From Streptomyces sp. H27-H5 (GTDB lineage: Bacteria > Actinomycetota > Actinomycetes > Streptomycetales > Streptomycetaceae), in assembly GCF_026627505.1 (NCBI RefSeq), contig NZ_JAPNLK010000045.1:1-64000 (forward strand): a stretch of DNA of 64,000 nt, written 5' to 3'. The position numbers were made by a program, and so were the translations under genes. Of this stretch, positions 24,541 to 33,016 are shown in pieces. Numbering within the stretch: the stretch's first letter is position 1; each line of letters starts with the position of its first letter. The notes beneath the pieces were generated by a model. The model was given only the letters and a program-made list of their open reading frames with translations. It was not told the origin of the DNA and did no database searches.

Positions 24541-26967
24541 TCAGCGCAGCGCCGCCGCCACCTCGGCGGCCAGCGCCGCCGCCGGGGCCGGCGGCAGCGG
24601 CTTGCCGTCGGCGTCGACGACGTACAGGGAGTCCACCGCGTTGGCGCCGAGCGTGGAGACGTGGGCGCTGCGGACGCGGACCCCCGCGGACTCCAGTGCC
24701 CGCCCGATCCGGTGCAGCAGCCCGACCGCGTCGGGTGCGCGCACCTCCAGCACCGTGGCCAGCGAGGAGACGTCGGGGATCACGCTGACCCGGGGCGGGG
24801 GCGGGACCACTCCGCGCCGCCGGGGGTAGGCCGACTCGCGCTCGGCCAGTTTCGCCGGGACGTCCAGGGAGCCGTCCAGCGCCCGGATCAGGTCGGTCCG
24901 CAGCCGTGCCGTCTCGGGCAGGGACCCGTACTCGGCGGCGACCCGCCAGCGCAGCACCAGTACCTCCCCGGGCAGGTCGGGCAGTTCCAGGGAGCGCAGG
25001 TCGGCGGCCCGTACGGTCAGCCGGTGCAGGGCCAGTACGCCGGCCGCGGCGGGGAGGACCCCGGGCTGGTCGGGGAGGGCGACGACGAGTTCGACGCCGA
25101 CGGCGTCCTCCTCCTGGCGGGCGTGCAGCGCGAGCACCGGTTCCCCGGTGCGCAGCGCCTCCACCGCGAGGCGTTCCTGTTCCGTGGAGGGGATCTCCGG
25201 TTCGGTGGCGGCGGGCGGCGCGCCGCGCAGGACGGCCGCGACGCGGGCGACGAGGTCGGCCACCAGGGAACCGCGCCAGGCGCTCCAGGCGGCCGGCCCG
25301 GTGGCGAGGGCGTCGGCCTCGGTGAGCGCGTGCAGCAGTTCCAGGGTGCCGGTGGACCCGACCGCCTCCGCGACGGAGCGCACGGTGGCGGGGTCGTCGA
25401 GGTCGCGCCGGGTCGCGGTGTCGATGAGCAGCAGGTGGTTGCGGACGAGGACGCCGAGGACGGCGGTGTCCCGCGCGTCGAAGCCCACGCGGGTGGCCAC
25501 GTCGCGGGCGATGGTCTCGCCGGCGACGGAGTGGTCCCCGGGCCAGCCCTTGCCGATGTCGTGCAGCAGCGCGGCCATCAGCAGCAGGTCGGGGCGGCTC
25601 ACCCGGCGGGTCATCTCGGAGGCGCGGACGGCGGTCTCGACCAGGTGCCGGTCCACGGTCCAGGTGTGCACGGGGTTGCGTTGTGGCCGGCACCGGACGC
25701 GTTCCCAGTCGGGCAGCAGCCGCGTGATCAGCCCTTCCGCTTCGAGGGCCTCCCAGACACCGATCGTGGGCTCCCCCGCGCCGAGGAGCGTCAGGAGTTG
25801 TTCGCGGGCCTCGGCGGGCCAGGGCACGGGCAGGGGTTTCGCCTGCGCCGCGAGCCGGCGTACGGAGTGCGGGGACACGGGCAGGCCGGCCTGTGCGGCG
25901 GCCGCGCCGAGCCGCAGCGCGAGCACCGGGTCCCGTTCGGGGCGCGCGGCCAGCGCCAGCACGGCCTCGCCGTCGGATTCCACGACCCCTTCGGCCAGCG
26001 GGGCGCGCGCCGACTCGGCCGGGCCCCGGCTCCCCAGCAGCCCGCGCAGGCGGGGGCGGGCGGAACGGGCGCGCAGCACCCGCCCGACCTCGCGCCAGGT
26101 GACGTCTCCGGCGTACGCGACGACCCGCGCGGCCTCGTACACCTCGCGCAGCAGGGCGTCGGCGTCGAGCAGTCCGAGCCGTTCGGCGACCTGGTCCTGT
26201 TCCTGGAGGGAGAGCCGGTCGGTGGCCCGGCCGGTCACCAGGTGCAGGGCGTCGCGCGTGTCCAGCAGCGTGCGTCGGGCCTCGGCGAGTCCCTCGCGGG
26301 GGGCGTCGGCGAGCCAGGACGCGGCGACGGCCCGCAGCGCGGTGATGTCGCGCAGGCCGCCGCGGGCCTCCTTGAGGTCGGGTTCGAGCAGGAAGCGCAG
26401 CTCGCCGGCCCGGTCGGCGCGCTCGCGGCAAAGGCTGTGCAGTTGCGGGAGCCGTTTGACGGCCTGGTTGCGCCAGTCGGCCAGGACGGAGGTGCGCAGC
26501 CCGGCGAGGAGTCCGGCGTCACCGGCGACGGGGCGGGAGTCGAGCAGTCCGAGGTGGACCTTGAGGTCCTCGGCGGCGGTCTTGCGGGCCTCCGCGGGGG
26601 TCCGTACGGAGTGGTCGAGGGCCACGCCGAGGTCCCACACGGGGTACCAGAGGCGGTCGGCCAGCGCGCCGAGCGCGCGGGCGTCGGCCTTGCCGTCGTG
26701 CAGGAGCAGCAGGTCGAGGTCGCTGCGGGGGGAGAGTTCGGCGCGCCCGTAGCCGCCGACGGCGACCAGCGAGGCGCCTCGTACGCCGGTCTCCCGCACG
26801 GCTCGGGCGAAGAGGGCCCGCAGCCAGTCGTCGGTCAGGGCGGCCAGGGCGGAACGCCGGGAAGGCCCGGACCGCGACTCCTCCCGGAGGAGTCGCAGCC
26901 GGGCCGCGGCGTAACCGCTGGGTCCCGAGTCGGCCGGTTCGGTCGTGGTCGCGTCCACACTCGTCAC
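24541..26967 (-). CDS. glnD: PII nucleotidyltransferase GlnD
   Basis: This 808-residue nitrogen sensor modifies the PII protein encoded next to it; in S. coelicolor the modification is adenylylation. The nucleotidyltransferase motif GGYGRAELSPRSDLDLLLLH lies near residues 67-86. A central HD domain has ALLHDIGKGWPGDHSVAGE. Two C-terminal ACT domains follow (starting near VELVVALPDQPGVL and LEVRAPDAVGLLHRIG). It lies 17 bases after glnK, in an amtB-glnK-glnD operon. Confidence 0.95.
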   Translation of the reverse strand: MTSVDATTTEPADSGPSGYAAARLRLLREESRSGPSRRSALAALTDDWLRALFARAVRETGVRGASLVAVGGYGRAELSPRSDLDLLLLHDGKADARALGALADRLWYPVWDLGVALDHSVRTPAEARKTAAEDLKVHLGLLDSRPVAGDAGLLAGLRTSVLADWRNQAVKRLPQLHSLCRERADRAGELRFLLEPDLKEARGGLRDITALRAVAASWLADAPREGLAEARRTLLDTRDALHLVTGRATDRLSLQEQDQVAERLGLLDADALLREVYEAARVVAYAGDVTWREVGRVLRARSARPRLRGLLGSRGPAESARAPLAEGVVESDGEAVLALAARPERDPVLALRLGAAAAQAGLPVSPHSVRRLAAQAKPLPVPWPAEAREQLLTLLGAGEPTIGVWEALEAEGLITRLLPDWERVRCRPQRNPVHTWTVDRHLVETAVRASEMTRRVSRPDLLLMAALLHDIGKGWPGDHSVAGETIARDVATRVGFDARDTAVLGVLVRNHLLLIDTATRRDLDDPATVRSVAEAVGSTGTLELLHALTEADALATGPAAWSAWRGSLVADLVARVAAVLRGAPPAATEPEIPSTEQERLAVEALRTGEPVLALHARQEEDAVGVELVVALPDQPGVLPAAAGVLALHRLTVRAADLRSLELPDLPGEVLVLRWRVAAEYGSLPETARLRTDLIRALDGSLDVPAKLAERESAYPRRRGVVPPPPRVSVIPDVSSLATVLEVRAPDAVGLLHRIGRALESAGVRVRSAHVSTLGANAVDSLYVVDADGKPLPPAPAAALAAEVAAALR

Positions 26968-26984
26968 CCAGGGTCTCCCGTCGC

Positions 26985-27323
26985 CTAGAGCGCGTCAGCG
27001 CCGCGCTCGCCGGTGCGGACCCGGATGATCGAGTCCACGGGGACGCTCCACACCTTGCCGTCACCGATCTTGCCGGTGTGGGCCGCGGTGACGAGCACAT
27101 TCATCACGTCGTCGGCCGCGTCGTCCTCGACGACCACCTCGATGCGGATCTTCGGTACGAGGTCCACGGTGTACTCGGCGCCGCGGTAGACCTCCGTGTG
27201 GCCGCGCTGGCGGCCGTACCCGCTGGCCTCGGAGACCGTGAGTCCCTGCACCCCGAAGCGCTGGAGGGCTTCCTTGATCTCGTCGAGCCGGTGGGGCTTG
27301 ACGATCGCGGTGATCAGCTTCAT
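26985..27323 (-). CDS. glnK: PII signal transduction protein GlnK
   Basis: This 112-residue PII trimer subunit has the T-loop with Tyr51 (RGAEYTVDLVPK), the site adenylylated by GlnD in Streptomyces. ATP and 2-oxoglutarate binding segments TGKIGDGKVWS and VKPHRLDEIK are intact. The ATG overlaps the amtB stop (ATGA), giving coupled translation with the ammonium channel it regulates. Confidence 0.95.
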   Translation of the reverse strand: MKLITAIVKPHRLDEIKEALQRFGVQGLTVSEASGYGRQRGHTEVYRGAEYTVDLVPKIRIEVVVEDDAADDVMNVLVTAAHTGKIGDGKVWSVPVDSIIRVRTGERGADAL

Positions 27324-28657
27324 GCGTCAACCTTCTTGGTCGCGGCGGCAGCGGGGGTGGCGGTTCCGCGCGAGGCTCCGCCGCCGGCTCCGCTGAAGTC
27401 GTATGCGGTCTCGGCGTGCTCGACCTGGTCGATGCCGGAGACCTCGACGTCCTCGGTGACCCGCATTCCGATCGTCTTGTCGAGGAGGAAGGCGAGGATC
27501 GCGGACGCCACGAGAGAGTAGGCCAGGACCGAGAAGACTCCGATGGCCTGCTTGCCGAGTTGCTCCAGGCCGCCGCCGTAGAAGAGGCCGGCCACGTCGG
27601 ACTGGACCCCGCCGGTGGCGAAGAATCCGACGAGCAGGGAGCCGACGATGCCGCCGACGAGGTGGACGCCGACCACGTCGAGGGAGTCGTCGTAGCCGAA
27701 CTTGTACTTCAGGCCCACGGCCATGGCGCACAGCCCGCCGGCGATGGCCCCGACGGCGATCGCGCCGAGCGGGGAGACGGCGCCGCCCGACGGGGTGATG
27801 GCGACGAGGCCCGCGACGGCGCCGGAGGCGGCGCCGAGGGTGGTGAAGGAGCCGTGGCGCAGCTTCTCGTAGGCGAGCCAGGCGAGCATGGCGGCGGCGG
27901 TGGCGACCTGCGTGTTGACGAACATGACCGCGCCGACGCCGTCGTCGTTGCCGAGCCAGGAGCCCGCGTTGAAGCCGAACCAGCCGAACCACAGGAGGCC
28001 TGCGCCGAGCATCACGAGGGGGAGGCTGTGCGGGCGCATCGGGTCCTTCTTGAAGCCGACGCGCTTGCCGATGACCAGGATGACGCCGAGGGCCGCGGCG
28101 CCCGCGTTGATGTGGACGGCGGTGCCGCCGGCGAAGTCGATGACGCCGAGTTCGAAGAGCCAGCCGCCCGCGCCCCACACCCAGTGGGCGACGGGGAAGT
28201 AGACGACGGTGACCCACAGGGCGGTGAAGAGGGCCCAGGCGCTGAACTTGACGCGGTCGGCGAGGGCGCCGCTGATCAGGGCGGGGGTGATGACGGCGAA
28301 CATCAGCTGGAAGACGGCGAAGACGTACACCGGGATGGTGTAGCCGTCCCACAGCTCGGTGATCCCGATGCCGCTGAGGCCGACGTAGTCGGAGGACCAG
28401 CCGATGAGCGAGCCGGCGTCGGTGCCGAAGGCGAGGCTGAATCCGTAGAGGACCCAGAGGATCGTGACGATCCCGAGGCTGATGAAGCTCATCATCAGCA
28501 TGTTGAGACTGCTCTTGACGCGGACCATGCCTCCGTAGAAGAAGGCGAGTCCCGGGGTCATCAGCATGACCAGGGCGGAGCAGATGAGCATGAACCCGGT
28601 GTTCGCGGCAGACAGCGTCGGGGCGTCTGCCGCGAGGGTCGTGATGGCTGATGCCAT
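27320..28657 (-). CDS. amtB: Ammonium transporter AmtB
   Basis: This 445-residue channel protein has about 11 membrane segments. The signatures GVIDFAGGTAVHINAGAAAL and FNAGSWLG are those of Amt/MEP/Rh proteins, with the twin-His pore expected in the first. It imports ammonium under nitrogen limitation and is gated by GlnK. It is first in the amtB-glnK-glnD operon, and a candidate GlnR site lies about 126 bases upstream. Confidence 0.96.
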   Translation of the reverse strand: MASAITTLAADAPTLSAANTGFMLICSALVMLMTPGLAFFYGGMVRVKSSLNMLMMSFISLGIVTILWVLYGFSLAFGTDAGSLIGWSSDYVGLSGIGITELWDGYTIPVYVFAVFQLMFAVITPALISGALADRVKFSAWALFTALWVTVVYFPVAHWVWGAGGWLFELGVIDFAGGTAVHINAGAAALGVILVIGKRVGFKKDPMRPHSLPLVMLGAGLLWFGWFGFNAGSWLGNDDGVGAVMFVNTQVATAAAMLAWLAYEKLRHGSFTTLGAASGAVAGLVAITPSGGAVSPLGAIAVGAIAGGLCAMAVGLKYKFGYDDSLDVVGVHLVGGIVGSLLVGFFATGGVQSDVAGLFYGGGLEQLGKQAIGVFSVLAYSLVASAILAFLLDKTIGMRVTEDVEVSGIDQVEHAETAYDFSGAGGGASRGTATPAAAATKKVDA

Positions 28658-28782
28658 CGGCGTCTCCTCGTCGTCGGTACGTTCGCGTGCGGGCGATCGT
28701 GAAAACCTGAGCGGCGTTAAGGGGCTGGCCGGTTATTGGCCCTGAGATTCGCGCAGGCCGGTTTCCGGCGGCGCCGCTGCGT

Positions 28783-28818
28783 GTTTCACGCCGATGACGA
28801 AGAGGTCGTGCGTGTTAC
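28783..28818 (-). promoter_or_regulatory. Candidate GlnR box upstream of amtB
   Basis: On the minus strand the order is GTAAC, then GTCAT, six bases and GAAAC. GTCAT-n6-GAAAC fits the known gTnAc-n6-GaAAc unit of GlnR. The second unit (GTAAC...) is imperfect, and its spacing is 20 rather than 22 bases. GlnR control of amtB-glnK-glnD is established in S. coelicolor; the site here is inferred. The rest of 28,658-28,948 shows no gene. Confidence 0.45.
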
Positions 28819-28948
28819 GCCTCCATGAACGAGCGGAAGCGCGAAACCGGCCGCGGCGGTGACCCGGGAGACCTGGCTGGGGGAGCCTGATCGGGCTTCA
28901 CGGGGTCCGCTGCCGCGGCCGGCGCCTGGGGGACGGCCGTCAGGGCCG

Positions 28949-30439
28949 TCAGACGGCCTCCGCGGCCTCGGGGAGCCGGGCGGCGAGGACGTCCGTCAGC
29001 CGGACCACCTCGGCGACGTCGCCGTACTCACGCGCGGCCTGGTCGACGGTCTTGCGGAGTCGCGTGTTCACCCGTTCGGACCGCACCTTTCGCGCCACGT
29101 CCAGGGCCTGGTCGACGAGGCCGGCCGCCTGCTCGGGCTCGCGCCGGAGCAGGTGGACGGTGGCCATCCCGACGAGGTTCAGGGCGTACGAGCGCTGGTG
29201 TTCGTCGTCCCTGGCGAACAGCTCCACGGCCCGTGCCATGACCGGTTCGGCGAGGGAGGCGTAGGTGGGGCTGCGGCCCGCGACGTAGGCCAGGTCCCGG
29301 TACGAGTGGGAGTTCTCGCCGTTCAGCTCGGCCTCGGAGAAGAAGCGGATCCAGTCGGGCTCGGGCTCGCCGTCGAAGGCGACGTCGGAGAAGGTGTCCT
29401 CGGCCATCCGCACGGCGCGCTTGCAGCGGCTGGGCTGGCCCATGTTGGCGTAGGCGCGGGCCTCCATCGCATACAGCATGGCCTGGGTCCGGGGTCCGGC
29501 GCAGTCGCGGCTGCCGTACTGCGCGAGGTGGATGAGTTCCAGGGCGTCCTCGGGACGCCCGAGGTGGATCATCTGGCGGCTCATGCCGGAGAGGATGTAC
29601 GAGCCGAGCGGCTTGTCCCCGCCCTCCTTGGCGGCGTGCAGGGCCAGGACGAAGTACTTCTGCGCGGTGGGGTGCAGGCCGATGTCGTAGCTCATCCAGC
29701 CGGCGAGCTCGGCGAGCTCGGCCGCGACCTTGAAGAGCCGCTTCATGATCGGGGCGGGGTGGTTCTCCTGGAGCAGGTCGGTGACCTCGTGCAGCTGGCC
29801 CACCACGGCCTTGCGGCGCAGCCCGCCACCGCACTGGGCGTCCCACTGGCGGAACATCACGGTGGTGGCTTCGAGCAGGTCGAGTTCCGGTTCGGACAGC
29901 CGGGGCGGCCGGTGGCCGCCCGCGGAACCGCCCTCGGTACGCGATCCGGGGTCGGCGGTCGGGGTGGGGACGAGCCAGCGCTGCATGGGTTCGATGAGCG
30001 CGGGGCCCGCGCTGAGGGCGAGCGAGGTCCCCAGGAAGCCCCGGCGCGCCAGCATCAGGTCGCTGCGGGAGAACTCGCTGAGCAGCTCCACGGTCTGCGG
30101 GCCGGCCCAGGGCAGGTCCACGCCGGACACGGAGGGGGTCTGGTGGGCGGTGCGCAGGCCGAGCTGCTCGATGGCGACGACGGAGCCGAAGCGCTCGGAG
30201 AACAGCTCCGAGAGGATCCGAGGAACGGGTTCGCGGGGTTGCTCGCCGTCGAGCCAGCGGCGTACCCGCGAGGTGTCGGTGCTGATGTGGTGGGCGCCCA
30301 TCTGGCGGGCCCGGCGGTTGACCTGTCGGGCCAGCTCGCCCTTGGACCAGCCACTGCGGACGAACCAGGAGGTCAGCTGCTCATTGCGATCGGCAGCCTC
30401 CGACGACTCGCTCGTTCCGCTTGCGCCGTTGCCGCTCAC
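28949..30439 (-). CDS. nsdA: Developmental regulator NsdA
   Basis: This 496-residue protein corresponds by sequence type and place (between amtB and the primase-polymerase-like gene) to NsdA of S. coelicolor, a negative regulator of sporulation and antibiotic production. An N-terminal region (about 20-75; SWFVRSGWSKGELARQVNRR) looks like an atypical helix-turn-helix. The central and C-terminal parts are TPR-like helices (about 210-480). The mechanism is not known in detail. The start is preceded by a long intergenic region. Confidence 0.88.
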   Translation of the reverse strand: MSGNGASGTSESSEAADRNEQLTSWFVRSGWSKGELARQVNRRARQMGAHHISTDTSRVRRWLDGEQPREPVPRILSELFSERFGSVVAIEQLGLRTAHQTPSVSGVDLPWAGPQTVELLSEFSRSDLMLARRGFLGTSLALSAGPALIEPMQRWLVPTPTADPGSRTEGGSAGGHRPPRLSEPELDLLEATTVMFRQWDAQCGGGLRRKAVVGQLHEVTDLLQENHPAPIMKRLFKVAAELAELAGWMSYDIGLHPTAQKYFVLALHAAKEGGDKPLGSYILSGMSRQMIHLGRPEDALELIHLAQYGSRDCAGPRTQAMLYAMEARAYANMGQPSRCKRAVRMAEDTFSDVAFDGEPEPDWIRFFSEAELNGENSHSYRDLAYVAGRSPTYASLAEPVMARAVELFARDDEHQRSYALNLVGMATVHLLRREPEQAAGLVDQALDVARKVRSERVNTRLRKTVDQAAREYGDVAEVVRLTDVLAARLPEAAEAV

Positions 30440-30842
30440 AGGAACGCCCCCATCCGTTCAGCATCCTCATCACGAAACCCTGGCTCGGAGCGCAGGCGCG
30501 ACCGGGCGCCTTCACAGGTCCTTCACGCTTTGCCTCCGGCATACCCACGAACGGGTCTGCCCTCCGGGCTCGTGTACCGAAAGTAATCCTACGATCACCC
30601 GCACCGCGAGGTCGATTCCAGAAACGCCACCATTCGCCACCCCTGCGTATGAACTCGCCACCGGCCAGGCGCGATTCACTTGACAGGCAGGCGAAACGGA
30701 ATGGTTGGACGGGAGTGCACTGGGGGCGCGCGCGGCGAGGAGTGCGCCGGGCGACCCCCTCCCGGAGCGGCTCCCGGGGCCGGCCGACAGGAGGTCTCGC
30801 CGACGTCGTAACCACCGACGCGTTCGACCCGTTGGAGGGGGC
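30440..30842. other. Divergent promoter region between nsdA and the prim-pol-like gene
   Basis: The 403 bases contain no convincing gene. TTGACA at 30680-30685 points right but has no good -10 at the standard distance. An AT-richer stretch near 30,580-30,596 (AAGTAATCCTACGAT) could hold an nsdA promoter. Both flanking genes start here. Confidence 0.4.
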
Positions 30843-31517
30843 ATGGGCATGGGCTTCACGATCGGCGGCAGCCGCGGCACCAAGGAGTTCCGTTCCGGCG
30901 CTCGGCGCCGCGGCAGGACCTCGGAGTGCACGACGGTGGCGGAGTACACCGGCCTGTGGGGCTGGGAGACGGTCCCCGGCGCCCGGGCGGCGGCTCCCGC
31001 CGCCGAGTGTTCCTGCGGTCATACGAATTGCGGTGCGCCCGGGGCGCATCCGCTGGACTTCGCACCCACCGTCCCGGCGGGCGCCACCCTCGGCGAGGTC
31101 ACCGAGATCTGGGGCGAGTACCCCGGCGCCGCGATCATGCTCCCCGTCGGTCGGTTCTTCGACGTCATCGAGGTCTCCGCGGAGGCCGGGCGGCGCGCGC
31201 TGGTCCGACTGGAGCGGATGGGGCTCCCGCTGGGCCCGGTCACCGTCACCCCGGACGACCGGGCCCAGTTCTTCGTCGCCCCCGGGGCCGCGGCCGAGCT
31301 GCCGCAGTTGCTGTACCGGATGGGCTGGGACGACGCCGATCTCGACCTGCGGGCCCTGGGCCACGGCGCCTTCCTCACCGCCCCGCCCTCCGACCGCGCG
31401 GGGCTCGGCCCGACCGGCTGGCTTCGGCCGCCCGCGCTCGACTGCGTGGGCGGGCCGCCGCAGGCCCGGCTGCTGCTGGGGACGCTCGCGTACATCTGCC
31501 ACCGCCTGCGGCGCTGA
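30843..31517 (+). CDS. Bifunctional primase/polymerase-like domain protein
   Basis: The product has 224 residues from the ATG at 30843, preceded by GGAGG; a second ATG lies two codons on. The segment CSCGHTNCGAPGAHPL followed by WGEYPGAAIMLPVGRFFDVIEV matches the N-terminal prim-pol (AEP-like) family, including the acidic residues of the fold. It is a stand-alone domain, as in other Streptomyces at this locus. Neither a helicase nor a plasmid context is present. The cellular role is unknown. It ends at a large bidirectional terminator. Confidence 0.75.
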   Translation: MGMGFTIGGSRGTKEFRSGARRRGRTSECTTVAEYTGLWGWETVPGARAAAPAAECSCGHTNCGAPGAHPLDFAPTVPAGATLGEVTEIWGEYPGAAIMLPVGRFFDVIEVSAEAGRRALVRLERMGLPLGPVTVTPDDRAQFFVAPGAAAELPQLLYRMGWDDADLDLRALGHGAFLTAPPSDRAGLGPTGWLRPPALDCVGGPPQARLLLGTLAYICHRLRR

Positions 31518-31523
31518 AGGCCG

Positions 31524-31577
31524 TACGCGTGCCAGTGCCCCCGCATCCGGTCGGATGCGGGGGCACTGGCACGCGTA
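31524..31577. terminator. Perfect 25-bp stem bidirectional terminator
   Basis: The arms at 31524-31548 and 31553-31577 are exact reverse complements around a GGTC loop. They lie between the convergent prim-pol-like gene and ftsY and contain the core GCCAGTGCCCCCGCATCC. The stem is unusually long and perfect. Confidence 0.85.
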
Positions 31578-31604
31578 GGGCGGCGGGGCCGCGGAGCGGG
31601 TCGC

Positions 31605-32819
31605 TCAGTCGCCGATCAGGGCGTCCACGAACGCCTCCGGCTCGAAGGGGGCCAGGTCGTCCGGTCCCTCGCCGAGACCGATGAGCTTGACCGGGACGCC
31701 CAGCTCGCGCTGGACGGCGACGACGATGCCGCCCTTGGCGGTGCCGTCGAGCTTGGTCAGCACGATGCCGGTGATGTCCACCACCTCGGCGAAGACGCGC
31801 GCCTGGGTCAGGCCGTTCTGGCCGGTGGTGGCGTCCAGCACGAGCAGGACCTCGTCCAGCGGGCCGTGCTTCTCCACGACGCGCTTGACCTTGCCGAGCT
31901 CGTCCATGAGCCCGGTCTTGGTGTGCAGCCGGCCGGCGGTGTCGATCAGCACGACGTCCGCGCCCTCGGCGATGCCCTCCTTGACCGCGTCGTAGGCGAT
32001 CGACGCCGGGTCGCCGCCCTCGGGGCCGCGCACGGTGCGGGCGCCGACCCGGTCCCCCCAGGTCTGGAGCTGGTCGGCGGCGGCGGCACGGAAGGTGTCC
32101 GCCGCGCCGAGCACGACGCTGCGGCCGTCGGCGACGAGGACGCGGGCCAGCTTGCCGGTGGTGGTGGTCTTGCCGGTGCCGTTGACGCCGACGACCATCA
32201 CGACGGCCGGGGTGTCGACGCCGCTCTCGGTCTTGACGGCGCGGTCGAAGTCGGTGCCGACCAGGGTCAGCAGCTCCTCCTTCAGGAGGGTGCGCAGGTC
32301 GGCGGGGGTGCGGGTGCCGAGCACCTTGACCCGCTCGCGGAGCCGGTCCACCAGTTCCTGGGTCGGCACGACGCCGACGTCGGCGATCAGGAGGGTCTCT
32401 TCGATCTCCTCCCAGGTGTCCTCGTCGAGGTGCTCGCGGGAGAGCAGCGTGAGCAGTCCCTTGCCGAGCGAGTTCTGCGAACGGGAGAGCCGTGCGCGCA
32501 GCCGGACCAGGCGGCCGGCGGTGGGCTCGGGCACCTCGATCTCGGGTGCCGCGACCACGGGGTCCTCGACGGCGACCGGGGAATCGGTGGCCGCCTCCGC
32601 CTCGGGAAGGGTCACCTCCTCGATCGTGCGACGCGGCTCTTCCGCCGTGGGGGCGGCGTCCTCCCCCACCTGCGGTTCGGCGGGCGGGGCAGTGATGGTC
32701 GGCGGGCCGGGCGGTGCCGTGGGGGGCAGCTGCTTCTTCTTGCGGCTGCCGACCACGAGCCCGCCGACCAAGCCGACCGCGACCAGGGCGATGACTACAG
32801 CGAGAATGAGGATGTCCAT
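31605..32819 (-). CDS. ftsY: SRP receptor FtsY
   Basis: This 404-residue GTPase receives Ffh-ribosome complexes at the membrane. Unlike E. coli FtsY it begins with a true transmembrane helix (MDILILAVVIALVAVGLVGG), followed by an acidic Pro/Ala/Glu-rich A region (about 35-105). The NG domain has GVNGTGKTTTTGKLA, DTAGRLHTK and LTKLDGTAKGG. The start at 32819 begins at the helix; seven upstream codons are in frame. This arrangement is usual for Streptomyces. Confidence 0.96.
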   Translation of the reverse strand: MDILILAVVIALVAVGLVGGLVVGSRKKKQLPPTAPPGPPTITAPPAEPQVGEDAAPTAEEPRRTIEEVTLPEAEAATDSPVAVEDPVVAAPEIEVPEPTAGRLVRLRARLSRSQNSLGKGLLTLLSREHLDEDTWEEIEETLLIADVGVVPTQELVDRLRERVKVLGTRTPADLRTLLKEELLTLVGTDFDRAVKTESGVDTPAVVMVVGVNGTGKTTTTGKLARVLVADGRSVVLGAADTFRAAAADQLQTWGDRVGARTVRGPEGGDPASIAYDAVKEGIAEGADVVLIDTAGRLHTKTGLMDELGKVKRVVEKHGPLDEVLLVLDATTGQNGLTQARVFAEVVDITGIVLTKLDGTAKGGIVVAVQRELGVPVKLIGLGEGPDDLAPFEPEAFVDALIGD

Positions 32820-33016
32820 AACCCCACCAGTATCGGCCACGGCGCGCGGCGCGGGCGGACCCGCGCGGGCGGCGCCGCGGAGCGTGGCCGGATGCGGTGC
32901 GGCCCTCGCCGACGAGCCCTTCGGCGCTCCCCGCCGGGCATTACTCCTTTATTTGTGATTTTCGCGGCGAAACTACGATGATGTACCACTCCCCCCACAT
33001 CCCCACGGAGTAGTGC

